DNA of 52,924 bases. Source: Candidatus Kryptoniota bacterium (GTDB lineage: Bacteria; Bacteroidota; Ignavibacteria; Kryptoniales; JAKASW01). Shown in pieces: positions 30,456 through 40,389 of the stretch. How positions within the stretch are numbered: position 1 is the stretch's first letter; each line of letters opens with the position of its first letter. The stretch covers positions 1 to 52,924 of the forward strand of contig JAHECO010000026.1 in assembly GCA_024641705.1 (NCBI GenBank), given 5' to 3'. The position numbers and the translations under genes were made by a program. The notes beneath the pieces are model-generated. The model was not told the DNA's origin and did no database searches. It was given only the letters and a program-made list of their open reading frames with translations.

Positions 30456-31361
30456 ATGAAGACCGTTGTTTTTGGCGGATCCGGGTTCCTCGGCAGTCAT
30501 GTGGCCGATGCCCTCACTGAAAGAGGACATGAAGTCTGCGTTTTTGACAGGGTGGAATCGACATACCGCAAGGATAACCAGCATATGATTGTGGGAAATA
30601 TCCTTGACGAGGAGCAGGTCCACGAAGCCATCAGAGGGGCAGACTACGTCTATCATTTTGCCGGTATCGCCGATATCAGGAAAGCCAACGAATATCCCGT
30701 CGACACCGTGAAATACAATATTCTCGGGACAACGAATATCCTTGATGCATGCGTGAAGCACAGCGTCAGGAGATTCATGTTCGCGAGCACGATTTACGTG
30801 TACAGCGAGCATGGCGGGTTCTACAGGGCGAGCAAGCAGGCATGCGAGCTGCTGATCGAGAGTTACAGCAGGATACACGGCCTGAAGTTCTCCGTACTTA
30901 GATTCGGTTCCTTATACGGAAGGCGGGCAAATGAGTTCAACTTCATTCATAATGCAATCGTGCAGGCGATCACCGAGAAGAAGATCGTCAGGAAAGGCGA
31001 CGGCAACGAAGTCAGAGACTACGTCAATGTGCTCGATGCTGCGGCGGCATGCGTCGACATCCTGGACCGAGAGTTTGAAAATTCATATGTCATGATCACC
31101 GGTACGCAAACGATGAGGGTAAGGGAAATACTTGAAATGATCCGTGAGATGCTCAATGGAGAGATAGAAATCGAGTATGTGTCGGACCGGCTGGAGGAGC
31201 ATTACGAGATTGCCCCTTACAACTTCAGGCCGAAGGTCGCCAGGAAGTATGTTCCCAAGTACTACCATGACCTCGGTCAGGGCATTCTTGATTGTATATA
31301 TGATGTCTACCAGTTGTCGTCCCTTGATAAAGGCGAGAGGCAAACCGGATCCGGCAGTTGA
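30456..31361 (+). CDS. NAD-dependent epimerase/dehydratase (extended SDR)
   Basis: A 301-residue sugar-nucleotide enzyme: FGGSGFLGSHVADAL, YVYHFAGIADIRKANEYP, ASTIYVYSEHGGFYRASKQA (Ser/Thr and Y-x3-K) and RDYVNVLDAA. It is a little shorter than GalE. The C-terminal region VARKYVPKYYHDLGQGI is unusual. It probably epimerises or reduces a nucleotide-activated sugar of this branch. Confidence 0.85.
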   Translation: MKTVVFGGSGFLGSHVADALTERGHEVCVFDRVESTYRKDNQHMIVGNILDEEQVHEAIRGADYVYHFAGIADIRKANEYPVDTVKYNILGTTNILDACVKHSVRRFMFASTIYVYSEHGGFYRASKQACELLIESYSRIHGLKFSVLRFGSLYGRRANEFNFIHNAIVQAITEKKIVRKGDGNEVRDYVNVLDAAAACVDILDREFENSYVMITGTQTMRVREILEMIREMLNGEIEIEYVSDRLEEHYEIAPYNFRPKVARKYVPKYYHDLGQGILDCIYDVYQLSSLDKGERQTGSGS

Positions 31362-31387
31362 GCCGGCCCCCCGGAAGAGGGTCCGCG

Positions 31388-32047
31388 TTGAAGAATCGAA
31401 AGCAGCTGAAAACGATTGTGTTTGATTTTGATGGCGTCATCCTTGAATCCGTCGACATCAAAACCCGGGCGTTTGCAGATATCTACCGGGGATACGGTGA
31501 AGGGGTAGTTCAGAAAGTGACGCGATACCACGAGGCTCACGGAGGTATTGCCCGATTTGAGAAGTTCAAATATTTTCACAAAGAGTTCCTGGGAGTCGAC
31601 CTTTCCAGGGAGGAGATAGAGAGTCTGGCGCTGCAGTTTCGCGAGCGGGTCTTTCAAAGAATGCTGGAGGCTCATTTTGTGCCGGGGGCATTTGAATTCC
31701 TCAGAGAGCACTCCGGGGACTACGACTGCTATATCTCGTCCGGGACGCCCGAGGAAGAAATGAGGGAGATTGCAAGGTTGAGAGGTCTCGATAAGTTCTT
31801 CATCGGCATATTCGGTTCTCCTGCATCGAAGTCGGAACACCTTGAACGCATAATGAAGGGCCGCGGTTACCGACCTGCGGAGGTTGTTTTCGTGGGGGAT
31901 TCAGGCTCCGACAAGATTGCTGCTATGAATGCGGGAGTGACTTTCATCGCAAGGGTGAACGGCCTATCCGAACTCAAACACGAACTGCACGTGATGCCCG
32001 ATCTGCGAAATCTTGGGAAATACCTGGAGGAGAATCTCGGTGATTGA
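31388..32047 (+). CDS. HAD-family phosphatase
   Basis: A 219-residue HAD hydrolase of the beta-phosphoglucomutase/Gph type: TIVFDFDGVILES (nucleophile Asp), YISSGTPEEEM (motif II), a conserved Lys near FGSPASKSEHL, and VVFVGDSGSDKIAAMNAGV (motif IV). I chose TTG at 31388 behind GAAGAGGG, over TTG 31358. It overlaps the next gene by 8 bp. Likely a sugar-phosphate phosphatase. Confidence 0.83.
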   Translation: MKNRKQLKTIVFDFDGVILESVDIKTRAFADIYRGYGEGVVQKVTRYHEAHGGIARFEKFKYFHKEFLGVDLSREEIESLALQFRERVFQRMLEAHFVPGAFEFLREHSGDYDCYISSGTPEEEMREIARLRGLDKFFIGIFGSPASKSEHLERIMKGRGYRPAEVVFVGDSGSDKIAAMNAGVTFIARVNGLSELKHELHVMPDLRNLGKYLEENLGD

Positions 32048-32852
32048 GCTGACTGAGAACGGGAAATTGGATTTCGGAAAGGGGATTCCGTACAGTGGGC
32101 CCGATTCGCGGATTCTTTCTTCACATCGAGAACTTGGAACCGAATACGATGTTCTAATCTTCACCGACTCAAAAGGAGGTACCCATACAACGGCCGAGTG
32201 GCCGACATGGACCGAGCTTGTGATCGAAAGGCTCGAAGAGCGCGGCCTGACATACCTGTTTATTTGCAGACCTAAAGAGATAACCATCTTCTTCACTCTC
32301 ATGAATTTTCTGAAGGGGAATGCGATTTCTTTCAAATACCTCGTTACCAATCTCGGCTTTGTGGATTTTACGCCAAAGAAGATAGAGTTCATGCACGATA
32401 TCATTGCACAGAACCCTTTTCCCGACAATCTCCAAAACCTGAAGTTCAAAGTTTTGGGCAAGTACAAATTAAGCGATGGCCAGTTGGCCGATCTATACAC
32501 ATTCGATTATGGTGACGTCGAATCATTAATAGCCCGGGAAATCGAGAGCAGGTTTGATTATTCGCTTCTCCTGGGATGCCTGGAATTCTCAAGTGAAATC
32601 AAGATAGAGCGGCAGAGACCGCCCGCTTTCTTTGAGCAGCTCAAGAGATCCAACAGTTTTATTTTCAATATTGCCCAGCGATCTAGCTCCATTCACTATA
32701 TACAACCTTTGAAATACCAACTCCCGGGTCTCCCGCTAATGTCCTACGATGCGGTCCATTTCACTGAAGCAGGTCACTCTGTGAACTTCGAAATCATAAA
32801 GCCGCTTGTCGATAGTTATATAATCGGCCACAGCCAGAGACGTGGAATCTAA
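32040..32852 (+). CDS. SGNH/GDSL-like hydrolase-fold protein
   Basis: A 270-residue protein with a possible SGNH frame: IFTDSKGGTH near the N-terminus (candidate Ser block) and YDAVHFTEAGHSVN near the C-terminus (D-x-x-H block). These would form an esterase or acyltransferase triad. The middle is unfamiliar. It starts at GTG 32040, behind GGAGGAGA and overlapping the HAD stop. If active it may add or remove O-acyl groups on the glycan. Confidence 0.55.
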   Translation: MIELTENGKLDFGKGIPYSGPDSRILSSHRELGTEYDVLIFTDSKGGTHTTAEWPTWTELVIERLEERGLTYLFICRPKEITIFFTLMNFLKGNAISFKYLVTNLGFVDFTPKKIEFMHDIIAQNPFPDNLQNLKFKVLGKYKLSDGQLADLYTFDYGDVESLIAREIESRFDYSLLLGCLEFSSEIKIERQRPPAFFEQLKRSNSFIFNIAQRSSSIHYIQPLKYQLPGLPLMSYDAVHFTEAGHSVNFEIIKPLVDSYIIGHSQRRGI

Positions 32853-34626
32853 CACAGGGAAGCGGAGGATCCTGATTCTCCATCCGGACCTAAAAACTCA
32901 CTCGAGGTACGCAGGCAATAGCGACGCCGTTCTGCTTTTTGAACCGCGCGCATTCAATGGTCTGGTGGATAGCTTGCGCAGAGACTACTCCGACTTTGTG
33001 GACGGCATAAGCCTGAAATATCGGGACAACATAGACTGGTGGGTGACATCGGTTGCGAGCCGGGATACCGTACAAAGCAAAGCGTATCTGAATCTGGCAT
33101 ACCTTTTATATCTTGGGTCTCTGCTCTCAAACGGGACCCAAATTGACGTGATTGTCTGCGGATCAAGAGGGCTGAAAAGATCGATCGACAGCCTCCTTCG
33201 CGACAGGAGGATTTCGGGAATAGAAATCGACCTCGTTCGGGATAGGGGGCTGCGCAACATGATAAAGAGAAGCTTGCTTGTCCACCTGGTTCGAGTCGTA
33301 AAGTTCGTCCTCGACACTTTCAGAAAGGAGTTGTCGGCTCGGGCTTCGAGGGCGGAAGGCCGGCGTCCCGATTTTAAACATCCATTGCTGTTGGCAGACA
33401 TTTTCATCCTGGACGGCACTTTCAAGGGCGACCGATTTGAAGACAGGTATTATAATGACTTTCCGGATGCGCTTGCAGAAATGAACTTTGCGTATCTCCC
33501 TACGCTCTGCATAACGAAAGAATACCGGAGCGTCTTTTCGAAAATGCGTTCCTCCAAACACCCGTTCCTGATAAAAGAGGATTTTCTCACTGCCGGGGAC
33601 TATCTGTGGACTATGCTTCATGTTGTAAGAGGTGCCCTGCTCCCGAAATATTATCACAAATTCAGGGATCTCGACGTGTACCCGATTTTCAACGAGGACT
33701 TCCTGGAAAATCTCTCGACGAGCTCGTTCGAGGCGCTCCTCGGCTTCAGATTGATCAAGAGGCTCAGAGAAAGGAAAGTTCGAATCGGGTTGTTGCTGGA
33801 TTGGTTTGAAAACCAGAACGTGGATAAATCGCTGAACCTTGCAATACACAAGTTCCATCCGGAGACCAGGTCTCTAGGATACCAGGCATTTAACGTATCT
33901 TCAAATTACCTTTGCGTCCAACCGACGGCGGTCGAACAGAATGCAGGAGTCATCCCGGACATAGTTGCGGTCTCCGGAAAAGCCAAGACGAATTACCTGA
34001 AGGAGCTTAATAGTAACCTCGAGGTTGTGGTGGCACCGGCTTTCAGGTTCAAGCATGTCTGGAAAGCAAATGAGACGCGGAAAGGCGGGGATCTTTCCGT
34101 ACAGGTGAGCCTGCCGATGATGCTCCCGGACTCCCTGGAGATCCTGAAAGTTTTGCGCTCGATTCGGGCCAGGCTCCCTTCCAGCATAAAGTTCGCCGTC
34201 AAGATACATCCGGTGACCGATCGGAAGAAGGTCGAATCGTTTCTCAGTTCGAATCAGATGGACACAATACCGGTGTGGACCGACTCTTTCGAAGAGTGTT
34301 TGAAGCGGACCTCGGTGCTGGTGTCGAGTACCTCCAGCGTGATAATGGAGGCGATCACTAAGGGAGTGCCCGCCATAGTTATAGGGAGCCAATCGCAGAT
34401 TACGCACAACCCGATACCGCCGGGACTCGATCAGAAGATGTGGGCGCTTTGCTATACGGCCGACGAGGTCGCCGAGAAAATCCGGTTCTACTCCGGACTG
34501 GATGACGAGTCGAGGGCCGGGCTTGCGAAGATCGGGGAGAAAATCAAAGAGGAATACTTCGAGCCCGTAACCGCGGAATCAGTCTCGGGTTTCACGTCTC
34601 TTCTGCAACGGATGATGTTGAATTAA
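32842..34626 (+). CDS. Putative GT-B-type glycosyltransferase
   Basis: A 594-residue protein. The C-terminal third has the GT-B donor-site look of CMP-sugar or polysialyl/Kdo-type transferases: KFAVKIHPVTDRKKV, TDSFEECLKRTSVLVSSTSS and VIMEAITKGVPAIVIGS. The N-terminal part (about 1-330) carries no motif I know. GTG at 32842 overlaps the SGNH-like stop. Given two CMP-transferase genes upstream, a CMP-ulosonate donor is plausible. Overall layout recalls the LIC12162-type protein at 21929, but the similarity is weak. Confidence 0.65.
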   Translation: MESNTGKRRILILHPDLKTHSRYAGNSDAVLLFEPRAFNGLVDSLRRDYSDFVDGISLKYRDNIDWWVTSVASRDTVQSKAYLNLAYLLYLGSLLSNGTQIDVIVCGSRGLKRSIDSLLRDRRISGIEIDLVRDRGLRNMIKRSLLVHLVRVVKFVLDTFRKELSARASRAEGRRPDFKHPLLLADIFILDGTFKGDRFEDRYYNDFPDALAEMNFAYLPTLCITKEYRSVFSKMRSSKHPFLIKEDFLTAGDYLWTMLHVVRGALLPKYYHKFRDLDVYPIFNEDFLENLSTSSFEALLGFRLIKRLRERKVRIGLLLDWFENQNVDKSLNLAIHKFHPETRSLGYQAFNVSSNYLCVQPTAVEQNAGVIPDIVAVSGKAKTNYLKELNSNLEVVVAPAFRFKHVWKANETRKGGDLSVQVSLPMMLPDSLEILKVLRSIRARLPSSIKFAVKIHPVTDRKKVESFLSSNQMDTIPVWTDSFEECLKRTSVLVSSTSSVIMEAITKGVPAIVIGSQSQITHNPIPPGLDQKMWALCYTADEVAEKIRFYSGLDDESRAGLAKIGEKIKEEYFEPVTAESVSGFTSLLQRMMLN

Positions 34627-34637
34627 GAGGGAACGCA

Positions 34638-35969
34638 GTGTTTTTATTGAAGGACAATCTTGGCCGCATAGGGAAAAGCGTGAAACGTTTCACTTTCCTC
34701 GTTTGCCTGTCGCTGTTCCTCCCTGCCGGATTTGGATACCATGTTGGGATGGCGTTCGTCATTGACCGTCGGCTCCTGTTGCTTCTCGCAATCGCGACCC
34801 TGCTTATGAAGAAAAGCGTTGGGACCGGCGATCACCGATACAGGAAGTATTTCGTTCTCTATGCTCTCGTGGCTTCCGTCAGCGTATTTTTTGCCGCGTC
34901 GTTATCTGTGTCCGTGCTCAATCTTATTCAGTTTCTGGCATTTTCCGTCGTGATGGGTATCCTCGTGTGGGAAAAGTTTGACGTCGATGATTTCAGATAT
35001 TTCATAAACGCTTTGATATTTACCTATTCTTGCCTGGCGGTGCTTGTCATCTCCGAGCGAATTGCAGGGACGACATGGTACTATAATTTATTTGCCGCCA
35101 ATATCAACTTGTATAACCCAAATTACATGCCTGGAGTAGAGAACTTACGGCTGGGTGTGAGGGCCCAGGGGCCATTTCTGCATCCCATATTTGCCAGCAT
35201 CGAGTTTGCGGCAATTTCTGCGATGATTCTGGTGAGGCTGTTCTTCGACAGGAAGAACCGGCTCAAACTGGAGATAATGCTCCTCCTGAACCTGGCGGCC
35301 ATCTACAGCACTTCATCAAGAGGGGGGATGGTTAGTTTTGTGGCGGCTGCCATGTTCGTGTTCCTGCTTACATTTCGCATCCGGGTGAGCAGGAGGGCCA
35401 TCGTTTCGGTGTTGGCGGCATTTATTTTGCTCCTCGCCGCTGTCCCGACTGTTCGTCAGAACCTCTTTGTCCTTGCCGTCGGAGGTTTCTTCCCGGAACT
35501 GCTGACAGCGAGTCAATACCAGAAGACTGAAGCACAAAACCTGCAAGGGAGGCTCGAAGATATGCAGATCGTTATGAGGCATGTTGGCAGTTTCGGTCTC
35601 CTGGGCATAGGACAGGGAATGATGTCCAACAACTTGAAGGCCGCAGCTGTTTTCGGCGGAGGAAGACTATCATCTCTGATCGGAGTGTATCCCTATTATT
35701 TGACCATTCTTATCGACAACGGGGTACTGGGTTTGGCTTTGTTCCTCCTGTTCCTGGGATTTTGTTTCGTCAAGCTTCTCAAGCTGTTCAGGCGAAAGGT
35801 CATGATTATCAGTCCGACAGCGCTGATGGTGCTCGGCTACCTGACCGCTTGCCTGGTCGGGTGGGCATCCGTGAACACCCCGCTGGAAGGGTTCGTCATT
35901 TTCCCTCTGCTGGCGTTCGTAAAATTTGAGGCGGCTTCGCGCACGCACGATTCCTCGGCACTTGTATGA
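34638..35969 (+). CDS. O-antigen polymerase/ligase (Wzy/WaaL-like)
   Basis: A 443-residue polytopic membrane protein with ~11 hydrophobic segments and a large central periplasmic loop (about 260-320). LNLAAIYSTSSRGGMVSFVAA is the Wzy_C signature and RLEDMQIVMRHVGSFGLLGI follows it. It polymerises repeat units or ligates the glycan to its acceptor; sequence cannot decide. GTG start with AGAGGGA upstream. Confidence 0.87.
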   Translation: MFLLKDNLGRIGKSVKRFTFLVCLSLFLPAGFGYHVGMAFVIDRRLLLLLAIATLLMKKSVGTGDHRYRKYFVLYALVASVSVFFAASLSVSVLNLIQFLAFSVVMGILVWEKFDVDDFRYFINALIFTYSCLAVLVISERIAGTTWYYNLFAANINLYNPNYMPGVENLRLGVRAQGPFLHPIFASIEFAAISAMILVRLFFDRKNRLKLEIMLLLNLAAIYSTSSRGGMVSFVAAAMFVFLLTFRIRVSRRAIVSVLAAFILLLAAVPTVRQNLFVLAVGGFFPELLTASQYQKTEAQNLQGRLEDMQIVMRHVGSFGLLGIGQGMMSNNLKAAAVFGGGRLSSLIGVYPYYLTILIDNGVLGLALFLLFLGFCFVKLLKLFRRKVMIISPTALMVLGYLTACLVGWASVNTPLEGFVIFPLLAFVKFEAASRTHDSSALV

Positions 35970-36007
35970 ATTTATGACTGTGTATTCATCCCGAAGGGGT
36001 TTTCTAA

Positions 36008-36964
36008 ATGAGGTCGGTGAGCTTTAGTGTCGTTATATGCACGCTGCGGAATTTTGACGGGCTGCGTGCCTGCATTGATTCAATATTTGCACAGACGCTT
36101 CCTCCCGCACAGCTGATAGTTGTTCACGCCGGAAGTGACGAGGGAGTTGAAAGATATGTAACAGGGCTCAGTCCTCTTCATCCAGAATGCGACATCGTTT
36201 ACAGAAAAGCACAGCCGTCGCTTGTCGTTCAGAGAAACATCGGAATCGATGCGGCCTCGCGCGATGTAGTCTTCTTCATTGACGATGATGCAGTGCTGGA
36301 TGCGAGCTATTTCTCTGAAGTGATGAAGTATTACTCTCATAACTGGGATCAGAACCTCGGTGGGGTGCAGGGGACGGTGGTGAATTATAAGCAGATCAGG
36401 GAGAACCCCAATACTCTTTTTCGAAAACTTTTTTTCCTGTCCTCTCTCAACGGCAGGGGGATATTGCGGAAATCCGGATATCCGTCGTTTCTTAATTACG
36501 CCGCCGTTCCGACTTCAGTTGAGGTGTTCAACGGCTGCATGATGAGTTTCAAACGGGAGATCCTGCAAAAGGAAAGGTTCGACTTAAATCTGAAGGACCA
36601 TTGGTGGGGCGATGATTTCGATGTTTCTTACAGGATTTCCCGGAATCACAGGCTCGTCCAGATTCCCAGCGCGCTTATGTTTCACGAGGGCTCGTCCATC
36701 AGCAATGAAGGTCTTCTCAAATTCTGGAGGATGAAAGTTGCAAACAGAGACTATTTCTTCCGAAAGTTCTTTGCGCACAATCCTCTGAATTGGTTCTACT
36801 ACTACGCGGCCCGGGTTGGCGAAATCCTGCTTGTCCTGAACCACTGCCGTAAGTCAAAGTCGCTGAATGCGCTCAGGGGATTCCGTGAGGGCATGCAGGT
36901 TGCGAACAAGAGGCTGGCGATCGAGAAGGACCGAGGCGGGGTCGTTGAAGGACCGCGCGCATAG
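36008..36964 (+). CDS. Family 2 glycosyltransferase
   Basis: A 318-residue GT-A enzyme: VSFSVVICTLRNFDGLRACI, QRNIGIDAASRDVVFFIDDD (D-x-D, about 85-98), then FNGCMMSFKREIL and DHWWGDDFDVSYRISR (acceptor/catalytic region). The C-terminal helix AHNPLNWFYYYAARVGEILLV may sit at the membrane. GAAGGGG precedes the ATG at some distance. Confidence 0.9.
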   Translation: MRSVSFSVVICTLRNFDGLRACIDSIFAQTLPPAQLIVVHAGSDEGVERYVTGLSPLHPECDIVYRKAQPSLVVQRNIGIDAASRDVVFFIDDDAVLDASYFSEVMKYYSHNWDQNLGGVQGTVVNYKQIRENPNTLFRKLFFLSSLNGRGILRKSGYPSFLNYAAVPTSVEVFNGCMMSFKREILQKERFDLNLKDHWWGDDFDVSYRISRNHRLVQIPSALMFHEGSSISNEGLLKFWRMKVANRDYFFRKFFAHNPLNWFYYYAARVGEILLVLNHCRKSKSLNALRGFREGMQVANKRLAIEKDRGGVVEGPRA

Positions 36965-37017
36965 GCGATATCAAAACTTTAAACCGAACGGTAATTGCAG
37001 ATTAGAAAGAATTTCGC

Positions 37018-37917
37018 ATGAAGAAAATCTATATCGCCGGTTGCGGCGGGATGCTCGGCGAGGCATTCTACAAGCAGTTCAAACAGGATTACACTCTCAA
37101 GTGTTCAGACATCGACGTCAACGAGGAATGGCTGGAGTATTTGGATTTCAGGAATTTCGACGAGTACAGGGAACAGGTCATGAAATTCAAACCGGACTAC
37201 CTGTTCCATCTGGGGGCCTACACCGATTTAGAGTTTTGCGAGTTGAACCAGGATGACACCTACCGTACCAATACACTTGCCGTTGAAAATGCCGTTCTGC
37301 TCGCCAACGAACTAGACATACCGCTTCTGTACATCAGCACCGCGGGAATCTTCGACGGGAAGAAGGAGTTTTACGACGACTGGGACGATCCCAATCCGAT
37401 CGGATGTTACGCCCGTTCCAAATATGCCGGTGAGTTGTATGTCAGGGAAAACGCAAGAAGGTATCTGGTCTGCCGGGCCGGGTGGATGATGGGCGCCGGC
37501 CCCCGGAAGGACAAGAAGTTCATTCAGAAACTCATGAAGCAGATCAAGGACGGGAAGAGAGAGCTGCATATCGTCAACGACAAGGACGGCACTCCGACTT
37601 ACACGCATGATTTTGCGAGAAACGTGAAGCTCCTCATCTCGAAAGAATACTGGGGTCTATACAACATGGTCTGTGAGGGCCAGACGAGCAGACTGGAGAT
37701 AGCCACCGAATTGGTGCGACAGTTGAAGATGGAGGGGGTTATACGGATCACGGAAGTGACTTCTGATTACTTTAAGAAGGAGTACTTTGCGGAAAGACCG
37801 GCATCCGAGAGACTGGTGAACAAGAAGCTGAACCTGAGGGGGCTGGGCATCATGAGAGACTGGAAGGTCGCCTTGCAGGAGTACCTGGGCGATTACTATT
37901 CGGGATATTTGTCGTAG
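37018..37917 (+). CDS. RmlD-like sugar reductase (extended SDR)
   Basis: A 299-residue protein like dTDP-4-dehydrorhamnose reductase: YIAGCGGMLGEAFYKQ, YLFHLGAYTDLEFCELNQDD, YISTAGIFDGKKEFYDDWDD, CYARSKYAGE (Y-x3-K) and IVNDKDGTPTYTHDFA. No RmlA, B or C gene is adjacent, so its substrate may be another 4-keto nucleotide sugar. Confidence 0.85.
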   Translation: MKKIYIAGCGGMLGEAFYKQFKQDYTLKCSDIDVNEEWLEYLDFRNFDEYREQVMKFKPDYLFHLGAYTDLEFCELNQDDTYRTNTLAVENAVLLANELDIPLLYISTAGIFDGKKEFYDDWDDPNPIGCYARSKYAGELYVRENARRYLVCRAGWMMGAGPRKDKKFIQKLMKQIKDGKRELHIVNDKDGTPTYTHDFARNVKLLISKEYWGLYNMVCEGQTSRLEIATELVRQLKMEGVIRITEVTSDYFKKEYFAERPASERLVNKKLNLRGLGIMRDWKVALQEYLGDYYSGYLS

Positions 37918-37975
37918 CCAAAGAGACGGAAATGACAGCCTATTGTGCCATACCGGTTTGCCCTGTGAGCGCTGA

Positions 37976-39265
37976 ATGAAGATACTTCTCGTTAACACGT
38001 ACCATTACATGCGCAGCGGAGATTGTGCCTATAATTTCAGGCTGGCTGATTTACTCCGGTCGAAAGGTCATGAGGTTTTCTTCTTCGCGATGAAACACCC
38101 GCTCAACCAACCGTGCGCACAGGAAAAGTATTTCGTCGATTACATCGACTACGCTGAATTGAACGGCAGGAAGAATCTGAAGAACGGACTGCAAGTCCTC
38201 TCGAGGTCCATCTATTACGGCAAAGCCAGGAGTAACATCAGGGCCCTGTTCGAAGACCTGAAGCCGGATATCGTACACATTCAGAACCTGCACGCGCACA
38301 TAACCCCGTCCATCCTGTTTGAGGTCAAGAAATTCGGCTTGCCTGTGTTTTGGACGGTTCATGATTACAAACTTGTCTGTCCTAATTCATACAACGTCAT
38401 CGATCGGACCGGGGAGATTTGCGAAGCGTGCAACGGTGGGGCCTTCTACCACGCCGTCCTCAACAGGTGCAAGAAGAACTCGCTGGCTGCCAGCTTTACT
38501 GCGAGCGCTGAAGCCTACGTCCACAGTCTCCTCCGGATCCGGAATCTCGTCGACAAATTCATTTCCCCCAGTGCGTTTCTCGCAGAGAAGCTTCTGAGCA
38601 ATGGATTCGAAGGGAGTAAAGTCGAACACCTGCCTCTCTTCCTCCCCCCTGAGTACTTCGATTATACTCCGGGAAATGAGGACTATGTCCTGTTCTTCGG
38701 CAGGCTGGAGAAGACCAAAGGGATTTCGACTCTCCTGAAGGCGGCCGGGATGGCCCGTGGAGTCAGGGTGGTTATTGCAGGCAGATCGACACCGGATTTT
38801 CAGGAGGATTACCGCCGGTTCGGACATGGCAATGTCCGCTTCGTGGGATTTCAATCCGGTAATGAGCTTAGGACACTGGTGAAGAACTCGGCTGCTGTGG
38901 TTGTACCGTCCATCTGGTACGAGAATCAGCCGTTCAGCATTCTTGAGTCGTTCGCATTCGGAAAACCAGTGATAGCCTCGGACCTGGGAGGGATCAAGGA
39001 ACTGATCGGCAATAACGAGAGAGGGATTCTTTTCCCGCGGAATGAGGAGAGTGCCCTTTCGGATGCCATGACTAGGCTTACCACCGATTCCGGGCTGGCT
39101 GCCCGGACGGGGCTTAACGCTTTCAAGTATGCGAAGGAATACCACGACCAGGTCTACCACTACGAACACCTTATAAGGATTTATGAAGGCGTCCGTCCAC
39201 TGTCTCCGGCCGAACGGCACTGGGAAGAAGCCGGATTTGAAGAGCGGGTCGGTTCCGGAGGATGA
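37976..39265 (+). CDS. Family 4 glycosyltransferase
   Basis: A 429-residue GT-B enzyme. The N-terminal half has LVNTYHYMRSGDCAYNFRLA and DIVHIQNLHAHITPSIL, with a Cys-rich loop (CPNSYNVIDRTGEICEACNG) common in this subgroup. The C-terminal half has VLFFGRLEKTKGISTLLKA and PSIWYENQPFSILESFAFGK, the E-x7-E donor motif. Moderate confidence on sugar: unknown. Confidence 0.9.
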   Translation: MKILLVNTYHYMRSGDCAYNFRLADLLRSKGHEVFFFAMKHPLNQPCAQEKYFVDYIDYAELNGRKNLKNGLQVLSRSIYYGKARSNIRALFEDLKPDIVHIQNLHAHITPSILFEVKKFGLPVFWTVHDYKLVCPNSYNVIDRTGEICEACNGGAFYHAVLNRCKKNSLAASFTASAEAYVHSLLRIRNLVDKFISPSAFLAEKLLSNGFEGSKVEHLPLFLPPEYFDYTPGNEDYVLFFGRLEKTKGISTLLKAAGMARGVRVVIAGRSTPDFQEDYRRFGHGNVRFVGFQSGNELRTLVKNSAAVVVPSIWYENQPFSILESFAFGKPVIASDLGGIKELIGNNERGILFPRNEESALSDAMTRLTTDSGLAARTGLNAFKYAKEYHDQVYHYEHLIRIYEGVRPLSPAERHWEEAGFEERVGSGG

Positions 39266-39383
39266 CCGGCAAGCGCGCCGCTGCCTGAGATGAGGGCAGC
39301 ATGGACGTCCCGGCATCTGTTCCGCGCTAATCGCAGAGCTTAAACACTTTGTCTTAAAAACTACACGAATACGGAGGATTTTA

Positions 39384-40385
39384 GTGAACACTTCATTAGT
39401 CACAGGCTGTTCAGGTTTTATCGGGTCTCATGCAGCTGAAGAACTCTTAAAGATGGGACATAAAGTGGTCGGCCTCGACGACCTCTCAGGTGGTTTCACC
39501 GACAATAACCCGGCTGGTATGGAGTTTCACGAAGGCTCTGTCTGCGACCGGGTTCTTGTCGACCGGCTTTTCAAGGAATACAAATTTGATTTCGTGTTCC
39601 ATCTTGCCGCTTATGCAGCCGAAGGGCTGAGTCATTTCATAAAGGTGTTCAACTACAACAACAATCTTATCGGCAGCATGAACCTGATCAACTCCTCCAT
39701 CAATAGCGGTACGGTGAAGTGCTTCGTTTACACTTCTTCCATTGCCGTATATGGCAAGGGGCAGTTACCCATGAAGGAGGACACTGTGCCGATGCCTGAG
39801 GATTCATACGGGATAGCAAAGCTCGCCGTCGAGTATGACCTGAAGGCATCACACGAGATGTTCGGGCTCGACTATATTGTCTTTCGGCCGCACAACGTGT
39901 ACGGCGAGCGCCAGAACATAGGCGACAAGTACAGAAACGTTATCGGCATATTCATGAATCAGATATTGCAAGGGCAGCCGATGACCATATTCGGCGACGG
40001 AACTCAGACCAGGGCATTCAGTTACATCGATGACATAGCCCCGGTGATAGCCCGGTCGGCGGAGGTCCCGCAAGCTTATGACAACGTCTTCAACCTGGGG
40101 GCCGATGTCCCGTACACGGTCAATGAGCTCGCAGAGACCGTTGCGAAAGTGATGGGAGTCGAGCCGCAAATACGCCATCTGGAGCCGCGTAAAGAGGTGG
40201 TACATGCGTTTTCCGATCACTCCAAAATCAAGCGGATTCTCGGCGATGCAGGCCATTCAACTGACCTGACAGAGGGCCTCAGTCGCATGGCGGCATGGGT
40301 AAAGACTCACGGCGCCAGGAAGGCGTCTCTATTCAAGAACATAGAAGTATCCAAGAACCTTCCTCCATCATGGCTTGCGGACTGA
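39384..40385 (+). CDS. UDP-glucose-4-epimerase-like NAD-dependent epimerase
   Basis: A 333-residue extended SDR: TGCSGFIGSHAAEELLKMGH, FVFHLAAYAAEGLSHF, YTSSIAVYGKGQLPM, DSYGIAKLAVEYD (Y-x3-K) and FRPHNVYGERQNIGDKYRNV. GTG start at 39384 behind ACGGAGGATTTTA. GalE/WbpP-like in frame; the likely product is an epimerised UDP-sugar. Confidence 0.88.
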   Translation: MNTSLVTGCSGFIGSHAAEELLKMGHKVVGLDDLSGGFTDNNPAGMEFHEGSVCDRVLVDRLFKEYKFDFVFHLAAYAAEGLSHFIKVFNYNNNLIGSMNLINSSINSGTVKCFVYTSSIAVYGKGQLPMKEDTVPMPEDSYGIAKLAVEYDLKASHEMFGLDYIVFRPHNVYGERQNIGDKYRNVIGIFMNQILQGQPMTIFGDGTQTRAFSYIDDIAPVIARSAEVPQAYDNVFNLGADVPYTVNELAETVAKVMGVEPQIRHLEPRKEVVHAFSDHSKIKRILGDAGHSTDLTEGLSRMAAWVKTHGARKASLFKNIEVSKNLPPSWLAD

Positions 40386-40389
40386 AGCG